From Steromphala cineraria (lineage: Eukaryota > Mollusca > Gastropoda > Trochida > Trochidae), in NCBI GenBank assembly GCA_916613615.1, contig OU744725.1:8538708-8602707 (forward strand): DNA of 64,000 nt. Reading direction: 5' to 3'. Below the pieces are notes generated by a model, which saw only the letters and a list, made by a program, of their open reading frames with translations, searched no databases and was not told where the DNA came from. Numbering within the stretch: the first letter of the stretch is position 1; the number at the start of each line of letters is the position of its first letter. Shown one piece after another: positions 1 to 13,735 of this stretch. Position numbers and translations under genes: made by a program.

Positions 1-1605
1 GATTACATTCCAGGATACACGTCTCTGATGGCAGTTTACATACAGCACTATGACAGATTAACCTTGCTATCAAATATAGTGTTACTCTTGTATAAACACT
101 GACCATCTGTCATCAGACTTACACTTAGAAAGCAACATTCGTCACTCCTAAAACTGCTCTGTATTATTATGCAGTCAGTGCCAATATCTATAAAGCCTTT
201 TCCGACTTCTATGGATGAAAAGCAAAAGGCGGAGCATGCATGTTATCTGTTAGAAGGTGTATTCAGTCAACATAAATGTTAGTGTTAGCACAATCATACT
301 GCACATTAATCATGAACACCGAGGTCTAAGTTATCAACAAAATACCATAGAACATGTATCACTTTAGGTGTTCATAATAAACACCCAGTACACATGATGA
401 ACACATCAGCACGTGAATTCTGTAAATATTAGAGGTAGTACAACGCATTTGTACATATGTACAAAACAGAGAAACTAATGTGTAAGGTCTTTTGCTGTCC
501 AGCCATAGGCCATAAGAAATTTTCTTTATCTGAATTGGTTTGTCAATTAATCAACATGTAAAGTGGTACTTTTCAACGTAACTGATCAGTTCGTAGTTGA
601 TAAGAGTCAATGGGTTATGTTTAATATATTCTTGTCAGTCTTGAATAAAAGTAACACATTACAGAGTTTAGGGGATTGAATTTCCATGCAACTTGACTCT
701 GATATTCATGGACATTACAAGAGCCGGAGGTATTATAAAATTCTTTTTCAATGATTCTTAAAACAAAATAATTGAAATAAAAGATCATTTATGATGGACA
801 AGCAAACCATTTATTTTCTTTTATATAAGTTCTATACGTCTTTTTTATCAATAGTCATGCAAAGCAATAACAGTCTTGTCTGTATAATCTTAAAACTATC
901 AAAATCCATTTGTCAAAAACCTTTTTTAATTGTACATTTCAATTAATTTTTGTAACTGGCATGTCTATAAAAAGGACATACATGCCTTTTTTTACTTGCC
1001 TACACATCTAAGTTAATTTCTATTGACCGATCAGTCACTTTTACTTGAGGTGTCAGAAAAACTTGGCATATGCCTATCTGAACTTTTTTAGATGATGTGG
1101 TGTTTTAAAGGTAAAATAAAAAATCTTAACCTTAGATATAAGAGCACAGTGATAACTTTTAAGGCAGGTTCTTGTTGGTTCGAATGCAAACATAAAACTC
1201 ATGCAATGTCTTATTTTAGACAACTGGTGCAATTTACATCTTTAATTCTTTTTGAAGGGCTTAGTATGAAAAAGACGTTCATCATACAATATAAATTGGA
1301 GTCATTGTATAATCTCAGGCCTCTTATTATCAATGAAAAGGTACATAATGTATACCACATGAACTAAATAAAAGACAAAAGGGCTCATTGCCACATCAGT
1401 GTATACATCACACAGATTTCACTTGTAAACCCACTTCCTCGTCATTGCTGAAAAGAACTCTAGCTCACTCACCATTGACCTTGAAACAGTGACGTTAAGC
1501 CGCTGAACACCCACACAAGCAGAGGTATAAAAAAATGTATTCACTTTTTCTGTTGTAGGATAAAAATCACTTCTTCACTATTAACCACTGAACCGCGATC
1601 ATGTT
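1..1605 (+). repeat. Large direct duplication, copy A (truncated by window start)
   Basis: This stretch aligns over nearly its whole length with about 9206-11085. Shared landmarks include the opening GATTACATTCCAGGATACAC, the block around 361-420 with the paired ACACATGATGAACACAT motif, and the block at 1383-1530 ending in CACACAAGCAGAGGTATAAA. Identity is high but with many substitutions and small indels, so the duplication is not recent. The copy begins at base 1, so the duplicated unit extends to the left of the window. No convincing protein-coding exon is visible; a 91-codon ORF at 1092-1367 has no recognisable domain. Confidence 0.85.
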
Positions 1606-4600
1606 TATCTGGGAAATGTCATGATAAAAGACAGTGCCTTATCATGACGTAGAAAGGTTTTTCACACTCGTAGCACCAATGAGTGGCTTCACTTTTTAAT
1701 TGTGTTGATGTGCATATTCTTTTTTTATCAAGTTGTCAAATCCTAATCAACAAAAGAAGACAAGAGTTCGAATACAGATGAACTACTTCTTTATTTAACA
1801 GTAGTGATGTTTAAGTATAGATTCTCATACCATTTTCAATGATATGAAAACAATTTTTTTGTAAAAATCATGTACTTACTACTAAGTAGCCTGTGTATAA
1901 ACTTGATGTCCCTTGAATTTCTTTTCCGCAAGCATCATGAAGCAGATATCAGTGAGACAGATGTCAGTGATAGATCAGGTTCACTATTTGTAAATATAGA
2001 TAAATCTAGATTGGCAGTTGCATATTTGTTAAGATGGTCTTGTGTAAAACAAACTCTTGATCTAAATTCATTTTGCTTGGCTGTTTGTGTCTAACATTTG
2101 TGTAATACCTGCTGTACTTATATTAATTTTACAGACTATTCAAGATGAAATACATGTATATTCTTTGTAATATCCATCCTTGATGATTATAGATTGGTAT
2201 GAATAGTGGTGTGGGATGGAGGGATCTGATGCTTTTTGGTGAGACGGTTTTATGATAAACAGCATAACTTGAAAATAAAAGCCCCTTTTAGTTTGCTGCT
2301 ATACAATTTTTAAGCTTAATGAGGTTATATTAATACATAAAAGTGTAACGATTTCTATTACTGAATGATGCCAAATATATGTTTCACTTCGGTGAACTTC
2401 TGAAAGCACTGCCACTAACACAAATACATAGACACTCTGGATAAGGCAATATGACAGATGATTCGTTACAATTGAATTGCCTTAAAAAGTGTATCCTAAC
2501 AACTAGACCAACACTTATGGTTATGTATATTTATACTAATCTGTCCAGAGAGAAAGATTATGGACCCGTGAGACGTTGAATGGCAAATATTTACCATCCA
2601 AACGTAAATAATAATTTGTGTATAGGCATGTAACAGAAAGTGCTGATCAACTCAGATCATATCAGACGTGATGGACAAAAATAGATGAGCCCTTTCACCT
2701 TAGGTGTTTTTCTTACATTACCCTAGTTCAGCCAGTAAATTTTAATCCCTATTTTGACATTGACTCAATGATTCAATCTTCAGCTTATCGACCACATCCT
2801 ACAAGAACAAAGCCAGGGTGGTATATATTATGTTTTTACCATATTTCTGAAGATATGGCAGCAGTTTCATCAACAGTATTACGACAATGAACATAATAGT
2901 ATTAAACCTAAATCAGCAGCTTCCAAGCATTTAATCGATATCTATGTCTAATGTGTCCATAAAGATTATCATTATCATTATCATAATTTTCTATTGTATT
3001 TATTGAGATAAGCTTTATAAACATAAATCATTTTAGATTCGAAAATTCGAAGCTGTCCAGTTTTTGGTGAATTATTCATACCTGAAGGAAAGACTAGCCA
3101 TAGCCCTAAACATTTTGATTTCAAACAAAGCAGATCTTATTGATATTCTATTTTTTAGAAGCTTAGCCCGACCTTTAATCTCATAAGGACTTGTGATCTT
3201 TAACAAGCATGATTGCACATTAATAGATTATATTTCCACACAAACATAAGTACATCACAACGTATCCGGCAAGATGAACAATGTACGCTCTCATTCATTA
3301 TTTTTATTGAATTATGGTTCATTGACTGATTTTTTATTTTTTATTATAGTTAATGTCAATCAAAATCAAAGAAAAGGTAAAATTTAAATCCATCACACTA
3401 GGAACATTAAATGTATGATTAACTCCATATTCATCTGTTGCCGAAATTATGCCAAGGTTTTAATTAATGCCTAGTAGAACATTTGAATGACACACAGGAA
3501 CAGAAAGCATCCATCAACAAAATCCATCGACAAAGTCCATCACCAAAATTGGTAACTTTGACAATGTTCGTGATAATTTTGGTCCTCTTGTGATACAAGG
3601 TTATCCAATTATTCTTTAAATTTACTTCATATTATTAAGTCTATGAATGCGTATTGACTTCAAAACAAATTAAGATAGATTTTGCTATCAATTTAGTCAT
3701 AGAAGCGAACAAGGAAGCGAACAAGAAAAATGTGTGTCTCAAAGTATGATGTATTTATTCTTTCAATGAAACATATATGACAATATGTAAAAAAGCATCC
3801 ATTACCATTCACATTAATGTTTCTTCAAATGTTCACTGCGATTTATTATATATGAACGTGCATTTTATTTACACTTTTTATAACACGAGAAGGGAGTTCT
3901 GTAAATAGCAATTTTTTTCTTCAAATATAATGTTACTAAGGTTCAAAATCAATGGGTTTGCTATTCCATATCATCCTCAACAAAAGCTACCATATTCCAG
4001 GATTTTCAATTATTTCATTTATTTTTCAGCACACTTCAAGGGTTTAGCATTGCTTCTGTAAATGTTACTTCCTTCATATTGTTACAAAAACAGATATACA
4101 TGTTTTGGAGCGTTTGGTAATATCACGGTTAAAACTACAGAAATATATCATACACGCATGTCCTATTACAAAGCTGATTGATGTGTCCAGAAATGAAAAC
4201 AAATATTGCATTTGCTCTCAAGGGAGGGGGAGGCATGTACAAACCAAGGTAATGACAACTGATGGAAACATTTAAAACAAGAAATATATAATTTATATAA
4301 CGTCAGTCTTGATTGTAATGTGATGGAGAAATGTTGCTAAGTAAACCTTCTCAAGGGATATGACTGAACTCTCATCAGCAAAAATAACTTCTCTAACATC
4401 AAAATATACAGAATAAAACTGTTGGTGTTGCTGCATGGAATTTTCAATAAATCAAATTAATTTCATTATCAGCTCCAAAAAAGTCAAAAACGGTTTGACT
4501 TGTAATGACATTGTGAACAATATTTAGAATGCTTTGCCTTTGGGATGTCATGTTTAAATGTCTTTTTATGACTAAAAACAATATTACTTGAATACCTTCA

Positions 4601-7000
4601 TCTATGAATTTCTATTAAGTCCTCTTTTGCCCCTGTCCTCTTCAATTATGTACTTTAGAAATATTCATTTTCTTGTAACCTATCCTGTATAAATAACTTT
4701 AAAGAAATATGTTGATTGTTATATTGCTAGATGAACTTAGTATTTACCTCTGTCACCTTATCATTGTATTACCATTCTTCTTTAACATCACATAAGGTCA
4801 CAATTGACAATGTCTCACAAATGAAATACATCGATTGTCATATATATTTTTTTCTAAAAAAGTGAAAATAATTCAAAATCACTTGTGTCTTGGAATGTTT
4901 CAAAATGTTCTTTTTTAAAAAACGTATTCTCGGACATTCATAACAAGAGAAGATTGCTCAAGCTGCAGATTCCGTTCGAGTCGTAAACTGACATCAAATG
5001 TCTGGAAGCTGCTTATCTACAGACAACATATTCTGACATCTAATTTGGGGATTAGTATAATGGATAAACAATATAGGCATACAATCGATGTGTCACCTTT
5101 TCAACCAGAAATACATAAAATACGTCTCGCATCCTAATAAATATGCATGTATACTATTTTAAGAGACAGAGTGATTTACATTTCTGACATACCCAAACAA
5201 AAATAAAGGTTACCACTTCTCAACATTATAAATGATTTTCCATGTATATAATAACGGCTTGAAAGATTGCCTTCATATTGCATATCTACATATTTCATTG
5301 TTGAAAATGGTATTGGAGAACAGATTGAATTCATTAAAAATGGCATCGAGGGAGTTGGTATTTTGTGGCTAGCTCCTCTCATTTATATTGATTTTACACA
5401 TATTAATTGTAGTTTTTATAAGCTCCATGAATATTCTGTATTGATTTTCATAATCATAACATTTCCCGATTCTGAATACAGGTGTACATATATTTTGAGA
5501 AACAGGGTGATTTACATTTCTACAGTTCCAAACGGAATAAAAGGTCGCCAATTCTCACCACACTACAAATGCAACTGCAAACGCTTCTGATTAAGAAGAT
5601 TTCCTTCAACTAGATGTTGGTAAGAGATGTAGATTTAAGACACCATATATATTCTAGGTTGATAATCATTTTTTTATAAACAGAGATAACATTGGCCATC
5701 TATTATTATAAATTGACATAATACACTGATGCTTCAATACAAGGTTTAAGTAGTCAAGGGGGATTAGTTTTTAGTAATGTCTTCTGGTTAACATGGTCCC
5801 TGCGGATATCAAGTTGATGTGCAATAATCCACTCAAGCTTCGAAAAGTGGCAGAGGCAGGATAAGTTCGATAACATACATGTAGATGATGTAGAGGATGT
5901 CAAGAATTGGACAATACAAAATGAAAAAGAGATGGTTAAAATTAAAAGGAAATCATCCATCCGCCGTTTCTGTTATGCAAACATTTTTGTTGTAGACTGA
6001 TAGACTGTAGGTAAATTGATTTCTCATTAAACTGGTATAGTATTTTAACTATTCAAACATGAAATAAACAATATTGTTTTAGTTTCAGCACATTGAATAG
6101 AAGTAATATGTTTATTTTTGTAAAGAAATTATTTAACTAATAGCATTGTATAATCGTTTTGATAATTTGTGCCCAAACTGGGAGACATGACCTACACCTT
6201 TGAAGGAAATAATAAATTGTATTTAGTAGCGGCAAGTATCACTGGGTTTCATAGTAGTAGTATATAGAATTTGCATTGAATGATTTTATTTTAATCTAAA
6301 GTTAATGAAATTTACCCCATTAGTAGGTGTTTTTTATTATCATGTTATGTCCAGACGAATCAACATGTAGGTACAGTAGTCGCAACCCCACTGCTGTAGT
6401 CACGCAATTAGATGTCACATATCAAATATAAAAAGCATAAAATCAATTGAGTGTGAACGCCTTTCCATCATTTGATTTAGAGAGATGGGTAGGCGGATAG
6501 CAAACGAACTAAGTATTTCTACTTGGTAGAACGAAGACATAAAATCCATGTAATGATTACAAACAATATTCTCTTCTATTTTGGGAGATCACTTCAATCA
6601 CCCATGAGACGTGTGACAGTGTATTAAACTTGATTTGAAGTTTCTGCGCCTGTTGCAAAGCCGGTTGTATTCACAAAATATTTTAAGATCGATTTCTTTT
6701 TGTAAATGGTGCATTTAATCATTGGCAATGATACATCGTACTTTACTGAAGGCTTTAAGCTTATGTATGGTGTAAAACCATTATGTAACGTTAAAAGAAG
6801 GGATGAGCACTTTTTTCAATTCATCTTAATTATGAAGGTGCACAGATAATAGTTCACGTCAGCCATGTGATAGTACATCCGAAACTATTTGTTCCAGTAT
6901 TGGTTTGTAAATTGTATGACCTGTAGCGTTAAATAAAGGCTACCATACCTTTAGTAAAAACGATGCCAGAAGGTAATAGTTGCTTGAAAGCTTAATTTAG
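1606..7000. other. AT-rich non-coding stretch, no gene seen
   Basis: I see no exon with splice sites and protein-like composition here. Small ORFs are short and of random composition. The only structure noted is an ATC/ATT microsatellite run near 2968-2990 and a diverged direct repeat at about 5150-5560, listed separately. Confidence 0.5.
5145..5560 (+). repeat. Diverged direct repeat, two copies about 333 bp apart
   Basis: The block at about 5150-5230, containing GTGATTTACATTTCT followed by a run ending near AATAAAGGT, recurs at about 5485-5565 with GTGATTTACATTTCT and AATAAAAGGTCG. The copies differ at many positions, so this is an old local duplication. Nothing indicates function. Confidence 0.6.
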
Positions 7001-7069
7001 TTGTTCAGAAAGAAAGACAAGTTCTATAGCCTGGCAGTTCCATCTTAACCTCATCCTTTCTAATTCAAG

Positions 7070-7175
7070 AGAAGATAAATCGACTCAAGTACCATCAAGG
7101 ACGTTGATGTATCTTCTCCTTACTTGGAGGATTAAAAACAATTGTTCTCAAGGGAACGAGACCTGAGATCTCGTA
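7070..7175 (+). pseudogene. Degenerate exon of unknown family, copy 1
   Basis: An AG acceptor at 7068-7069 is followed by a frame reading EDKSTQVPSRTLMYLLL and hitting a stop about 34 codons in. The same opening occurs at 13452 (EDKLTQPPSKTLMHYIL) and 16546 (EDRVMQSPSQTMMQYLL), each directly after an AG. This looks like one exon copied three times, with this copy the most decayed. I do not recognise the family. A 66-codon ORF downstream (7681-7881) could be a later part of the same relic, but the support is weak. Confidence 0.4.
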
Positions 7176-7680
7176 AAAAGCTCACAACAGTTGGATGTTT
7201 TCTACACTGATTTTCATTCTTTGAACATTTTATAGCATTTTTTGCTGATTTAAGAATACGTAGATCTTATATTACTCATTATCAGTAAGCCAAGTGACGT
7301 TTTTTTTCCTTTTTAGGGATTGTAGTGCTTCAAAATAACTGTGCACGTAAACAACTAATGTACGTTCACTGTTGTGTTGTGCATTATTACAATAGACGCT
7401 ACCTAATGCTTAGTTCTGACGTCAGTTGAACATTGTTTCATGAACAGTTTTCCATATTTGAGTTGTTGTGGCCATTTCATGGTTAATTTCATGGTATTTG
7501 TTAAACTGAACTAAATAAGGAAAATGGTTTTCGTGCCGATGTCGAAAAGAACAAATGGACCGAAAAAAGGTTCTTGGTAAACAATCCCATACTGGAATCA
7601 GTTGTATTTCTCGAATGTTGGTGAACTAGTTTATAAAACTTTTCTGGCATACCACGAATGTGATATAAAAATTCGTAAGT

Positions 7681-7881
7681 GTGCTTCTAAAAGAGGCAAT
7701 ATGGAACAATAATGATATTCTTTTGAGTTATTATCTGAAATACTATAAACACATTGGTGAGCTGAATACAGGTCAGAGATCTGTATTTTCACATGATTAT
7801 GAAGGTGAAATGAGAGTTAGCATAACTGGTGAAAGTTTTGAAAAGATGGTCTCCATCTACAACGAGACATCATGTAAATGA
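7681..7881 (+). other. Short ORF of unknown significance downstream of degenerate exon
   Basis: A 66-codon frame is open from a TTG/GTG-type start to a TGA and reads as mixed hydrophilic sequence (HDYEGEMRVSITGESF in the middle). It lies about 500 bp after the degenerate exon at 7070. It could be a fragment of the same relic gene or chance. No splice evidence is convincing and I assign no function. Confidence 0.2.
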
Positions 7882-7889
7882 GTCCATTT

Positions 7890-9200
7890 GATTTTCCGAA
7901 AGCACCCTAGGGTTGTTGCGTTTTAAAGATCATATCTCACTTATTAGCCATATCATGTGAATGAAAAAAAAATAACGATAGAGTTATAAGGTTGTTTTTC
8001 GTCGCTAGCTTCTTGCTGCTTAGAAAATGTTTTCCGGATAATGCATTAGAATTCAATGATGCAAACTGTTCAAACTTTAGGTTAACATAATTTCTATGCT
8101 AAGGAATTGGATAAGGGTGATGATGCATTGTCGACAGCATCTGGGTGTCCACACGTTGTGTCCATCCTGTATGGGAATACATTTTTTGATGCAAACCCTC
8201 TTGAATGGACTAACATTGTAAGTCGCTCGAACCGAGTCAAAGGGTTTCAAAAATTTGTGAAAGACATTGTGCATCAGTCCCCTTGACCACTCTTGCAATC
8301 AGTACTAATCTACAGAAAGGTTTGTTAGGGGTCTCTCTGTCTTCACCTTCCTCCCTAGGGGATTTAACAGTACATCTCCATTTGATCACTTTGCCCTTGT
8401 CACTCCTGTGTCAAGTTTGGGTTAAACTGAGTTCAACTGTAGCCTTAAAATCATCATGTTATCAATTTCAGCTTCATTTTCATATTTTTTGACAATTGTT
8501 AGAAGTTAAAGATCTAATGATATGAAATCAACATGAAATTATAACACCATTCTTTTTATTTCACAAGTGCTATCCTAGTCGTCATCGTCAGAGAAATGTT
8601 CATTTTGCTCAATTTGTAGAATGGTTTTGAAGCATGACATGAATGTTCTATTTGTAAAATTGACGTAATTTTTCAGTCCATTGAATTGAACTATATTCAC
8701 ATATTTCTCTATATTTCTATGTTTACTATTTCTAAAATGTATCCCATGTTATTGACATAGCCAATCAAGCATAAACAAATTCTAAGATAAGATTTTAAGA
8801 TGAGGAGGAAACTGTATCTATAACAATCACGTTGATGATTATCTAATTTGCGTTATACTGTCCCTGAGGTTTTATGTCCTTTGACGAAAAAAACATCAAT
8901 TGGGAAAACAAACAAATCTGTCCTTTGATAACAAACGATGCAATGTCCTTCTTTAAATAGGAAAAGCGACTTGAGATGTAAAAAATGCTATTGCTGAACA
9001 TCAACAATACATTTAAAAGACTAGACGTTTATGTAAGTGTTCTGAAGCATGCAGAATCAGTTTTTGATCGTTTACAGACCTATGAGTACCATTTATGCTG
9101 GTCTTTTCCAAGCTCTTTGATGAGCTCCACTGATCAATACAATGCTGATTAAAGCTCTGACCAAGAGAGAATCAATTACTGATGACTGAACATGAACTGG
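7890..9200. other. Non-coding stretch, nothing recognised
   Basis: I see only short unremarkable ORFs (8077-8298 minus, 8283-8492 plus) with no domain, no repeats and no good exon structure. Confidence 0.5.
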
Positions 9201-9205
9201 TTTGA

Positions 9206-11085
9206 TTACATTCCAGGATACACGTCTCTCATGGCAGTTTACATGCAGCACTATGACAGATTGACCTTGCTATCAAAGATATGCTTACTCTTGTATAATT
9301 GCATAAACACTGAACATCGAACTTCTACAGAAAAAGGCACACGAGAAAGCGACATTCCCAAATATTATACAGTGAGCTAATATCAAAAGACTTATACAAC
9401 GTTTAAGGGTGAAAATCAAAAAGGTAGCGTGCATGTAATCTTTTAGAAGATGTATTCAGTCAAAATGAACATAATTATAAAGTAGAATCATCCTGCACGT
9501 GAATCATGAGGTGTAGGTTATCATCAAAACATGTATATCAAAACACTTTTAGGTGTTCATGATGAATACCCAGTACACATGATGAACACATCCGCACGTG
9601 CATTCTGAAAACAATATGAGTTAGTACGACGCATTTTTACATATGCACTAAACTAAGCAAAGTAGTCGTAGGCCATAGGGCCTTTTTCATTGAAATTTGG
9701 TTTATGGATTGAACAACATGTATAGTGGTGCATTTCAACGTAACTGTTCAATTAGTCATTGATAAGAGTCATGAGGTAATGATTGAATAGAAGTAACACA
9801 TTACCTAAGTCACAGGATTGAAAATCGTACATGACTTGCAACTTGACTCTTATATCCAAAGGCATTACCAGAACACAAGATATCATGAAATCCATTATCT
9901 ATGGTTCTTAAAACAAAATAATTGAAATGAGGGATCATTAATGCCGGATGAGCAAACCATTTATTTTCTTTCACGTATAAATTTCATACGTCTCATCAAG
10001 TCATGCAAAGCAATAATGTACGAGTCTTGTCTTTATGATACAAAAAACCTACCAAAATCAATTTGTCAAAAACCTTACATTGTTTTTGGTAGTTGGCATG
10101 TCTATAAAAAGGACATACACGGCTCTTTTTTACTTATCTACACATCTACATCTAAGTTAATTTCTATTGACCGATCAGTTACTATAATTTGACGTGTCAG
10201 AAAAACTTGGCATCTGTCAATCGGAACTCACTTGCTTCATTGCATTTTTTCATTTTTTTAGATGACGTGAAGGTTTTATAGGTTAAAATGAAAACCCTTA
10301 ACCTGAGATTCATAACATAATGATTTTTGCCTAGAGAATCTGAAATGGTCGAATAAGGAAAATGAAACGTGACAGAGTAGCTGCCTGGGCAATTTCAGTT
10401 CCTTGTGTCGGAATCTCATGCTAATTTATATTTAGGCAACTTTCTCGCCGATAATGGCTGCAATATTGCCCAAGCGGCGCTAAACAATAACTCACTCACT
10501 CACTCATGCTAATTTAAGTCTGTACAATCCCTTACTGAACTCCGCTAAAGTTTATACACAATAACTTCGGATATTAATTAAGCATGTTAAAATATTGAAA
10601 TTGTTATCAATACAGAATAAAAATGAAGTACAAATCGGTCAAATTGTATTACTTTCAATAATATTTATATGTTCTCCCTTTTCTTGTTTTAAGGCAGGTT
10701 CTTGTTATTTCGATTGCCAAAAGCATAAAAACTTTTTAAAGTCTATTCGAAGTGTTTAGTTTGCTATATGGCATACAATGTTAATCGGAGTCTTCGGACA
10801 TTCTCAGGCCTCTTAAAAATGTACATAATATAAACCACATGAACCAAATACAAGACTAAAGGATTCATTGCCACATCATTGTATACATCACACAGATTTC
10901 ACTCGTAAACACACTTCCTCGTCGTTGCTGAAAAGAACTCTACCTAACTCACCATTGACCTTAAAACAATGACGCTAAGCCGCTTAACGCCCACACAAGC
11001 AGAGGTATAAATAATTTTACTTCCCTTTTTCTGTTGTAGGATAAATATCACTTCTTTTAACTATTAACTATTAACCGAGTCGACT
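9206..11085 (+). repeat. Large direct duplication, copy B
   Basis: This is the second copy of the block at 1-1605, offset about 9.2 kb at its left end and about 9.5 kb at its right end. The offset grows because copy B carries about 300-370 extra bases between roughly 10325 and 10690, including the SINE-like insertion at 10429-10502. Homology fades shortly after the shared AGAGGTATAAA and the CTGTTGTAGGATAAA block near 11030-11060. The open frame at 9941-10192 lies in duplicated sequence and its counterpart in copy A is broken, so I do not call it a gene. Confidence 0.85.
10429..10502 (+). mobile_element. Short SINE-like insertion with CTCA/ACTC tail and target-site duplication
   Basis: The segment ends in a CTCA/ACTC repeat and is flanked by the direct duplication CTCATGCTAATTTA at 10415-10428 and 10503-10516, of which the first 3-4 bases could belong to the tail. 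The body contains TTTCTCGCCGATAATGGCTG and GCCCAAGCGGCGC. It is absent from the equivalent place in copy A of the large duplication, so it inserted after that duplication or was lost from copy A. A short body with a simple-repeat tail and a 10-14 bp duplication is typical of a truncated SINE mobilised by LINE machinery. Its resemblance to repeats common in abalone sequence is from memory and untested. Confidence 0.6.
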
Positions 11086-12133
11086 TTTAACCGACCAAAT
11101 TTCTCAATGTATTTTTCATTTTGGGGCAATTCGAGATATTCTTTGTCACATGATAAATATTGAATGGTAGCCAAAATTTATCCTATATAATATACTATAA
11201 AACACTTCAAGTAAATTGTGAAATATCATATGTAGATTACAAATGTGAATCAGCATGAACATCCTTTCAAAATGTCTTCTTACCAAAGGTTATTCTCGAC
11301 CTATGTTACGATATTTAGAGATTATTTTATATCAATTTGAAAAAAAAGTTTCAATTCGTTAGAATTTTGCATTGATTATTTCAATCGCAAGATCATTTCT
11401 CATAAATGGAGTAAAATGGATTTTGTCGTTCGTGAACGCACGAACTTTGAATGCTTGTTAGTGTTTAGAAATTTCTGTCATTGTGTTCAATATGACATTG
11501 CTACTTGTATATTACAAAACATGACATTTGTAATGAAATAAATATTTTGAGAAACAATACCGGTTACTGTGTGAATGAAAGCAATAAATTGTAGTTGAGT
11601 ATTTTGTCATAGGCTATAAATTTTACATTTCATGGGCTAGTATTATCATTTCACGAAATCAATGTCAAATCGTATTGCCAATTGCTAAAACCACAGGAGA
11701 CAAGCACAATTAATGTTATATTTGTTTATCTGTTTTAGACGTTTGTTGTAAGTGCCAGTAATGAAGACTAATCGGGCTTCTCGTATTACATGCTTCAGGA
11801 TGACTATCAGGAGATTTACAATCCATTACGATCTCTTGAGTAGATGGAATCAAATCGTGTATATCAGATATATCAGTCTAGTAATTGATCCATTGTTTAC
11901 GGATTCAGCTTCATCGCTTTTGAAAATATCTGAAACTGTGAATATCATTACTGCACATTAGCAGTATACAATCTAAATTCAATCAGGGTGAATAACCTGT
12001 GAGTAGTGAGACAACAAATGACTTAATATTTGCCTTAACACTATAAACGTTATCAAAATAAGTGTTATGTTTAATAGGTTTTATATTACACTTACAATTT
12101 TACTTATATTACACTGCAAGACACATTACAACA
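11086..12133. other. Non-coding stretch, nothing recognised
   Basis: AT-rich sequence with only short ORFs (for example 11752-11961) lacking any recognisable domain or exon structure. Confidence 0.5.
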
Positions 12134-12135
12134 TA

Positions 12136-13179
12136 AACTGACGTCCAAAAGAAACTTTACCACATTGTGTTATCGTTCTGATTAATTAATGAAAAAATAG
12201 AACTTTAAAACAAAGTATTTTGTATCGATCAATCATTTCAGTAAGCATCCAGCTCATCAAAATTGAAGGGGGAAAACTCGATTCATCATTTAGTCAATTT
12301 AAAATTTAAAATAAAATGTGCTACTTATGTGCCAGGTATGAACAGCTCGAGTCTTATCACTTCAAAAACGATAAACATTAAATTACGTCACTTGTCATCA
12401 GTTTCAACCTTCACATTGAATCTTCATCAAAATTGTTATACTAATGGTAATGTGTGGATAAAGTCTTACATGTCATATTGACACATCTTTGAGTCATACA
12501 AATGGTAACCAGCCTTGAGAGCTCAACAATCGCTGTTAAATCTTATTATTTCATTCTGACGCTAAGAATTCAAATGAAATTGCCATGTGTCGAATATTAC
12601 TGACCGATGGCTATCAATTGAGTAGTCGATGAGCTCTGATTACAACTGTTCAAGTTCATATAAGGCACGAGAACATAATGTCATGTCGACCATTGATGTT
12701 TGCCTCATACAGTGAAAAAAAACCCTCTTTCTTCATATTTCAGGGTTGTTAGCAATAATCACTACCTTCCTGTTAAGCCAGATCAAGTAATTATAAGAAA
12801 TGAAGGAACACTCTCGATTTTTGTAACAAGGGTAGTTTTGGATCAGTTTTGTCTATTTTCAGTGGGGATCGGCCATATTTCTGCTATGCCGTTAACCGGT
12901 TTTAAGGATGGGTTTTTCACTCACAGGGTGACAAACATTCATTGTGGACATTTATTAAACCTTTTCGTCACGTGACTAAGCTCCAGCGGAAAGGTCACGT
13001 GATTATGACATTTTTGATATTTTATGATATATATATGATGGATATTGCTCATTTAAAAGTTCTAAACACAAAAGTATGGATTTCAACTATGTTGTTGACA
13101 ACTTAACTGAAAATATCGATATAAGACTGTTTTCAAAATTTCAATTTTAAAAGTGTAAAGTTTCTTTTGGACGTCAGTT
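12136..13179. mobile_element. Non-autonomous DNA transposon (TA-flanked, about 1.04 kb)
   Basis: Terminal inverted repeats of about 25-28 bp lie at 12136-12162 and 13153-13179, both starting AACTGACGTCCAAAAGAAAC when read inward. Each end is flanked by TA (12134-12135 and 13180-13181), the target duplication expected for Tc1/mariner-type transposition. No transposase is recognisable inside; ORFs at 12263-12481 and 12700-12975 match no family I know. The terminal sequence resembles that of the smaller element at 34616-35133, so the two may be related families. Confidence 0.65.
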
Positions 13180-13329
13180 TATCATTGTGCATGTACATGG
13201 AGTTGATAGCGTCGATCATCCCCCCTAGTCAATTTGATGATTTTCACTGTCAGTTAACATTTTCTGTTACCCAGTCAGAATCAATGATACATTAATGTCA
13301 TGTTTCACAATATTTTCTCTTCAGGTATA

Positions 13330-13735
13330 CTTTGTCTACCCATGCAATTGAAAAGATCTACTAAAAGCACAATACTTCATCGAAGTAATCACAGAAGCTG
13401 GTAGAATTTAATTTGGCTGTCATGAAAGCAAAGCCTGAAACTTATTTACAGGAAGATAAACTCACGCAACCACCATCAAAGACGTTGATGCATTACATTC
13501 TAATTGAGGTGGCATTGGAGACTTCATCAATTGGTCGCCCAGGGAATGGGAAGACGGATATTCGTGAACCTTTTTCAGCATTGGAATACCACATTTGCGG
13601 ACTGCAGATTAATCACAAGACCATTACACTGTTTAGTTGAATATATTTTATGTCAATTGGTGACGGCAGAAGATCGAATAACTTTAAAAGCAATCGTTTA
13701 TAGCTACCATTATGGAACCGTGAACATTTGATAAC
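13330..13735 (+). pseudogene. Degenerate exon of unknown family, copy 2
   Basis: After an acceptor-like TTATTTACAG ending at 13451, the frame reads EDKLTQPPSKTLMHYIL, then a segment ending GNGKTDIRE near 13567, before losing similarity to copy 3 and stopping at about 13638. Upstream, at 13348-13366, ATTGAAAAGATCT matches 15966-15978 in copy 3, where it lies in an open frame, but here it is followed by a stop. Two overlapping frames stay open (13413-13640 and 13504-13731), consistent with old coding sequence that has picked up indels. Function unknown. Confidence 0.4.

Noticed and set aside
5267..5590. 107-codon ORF as a gene
   Set aside because: It spans a diverged direct repeat, has no domain and no splice or promoter context.
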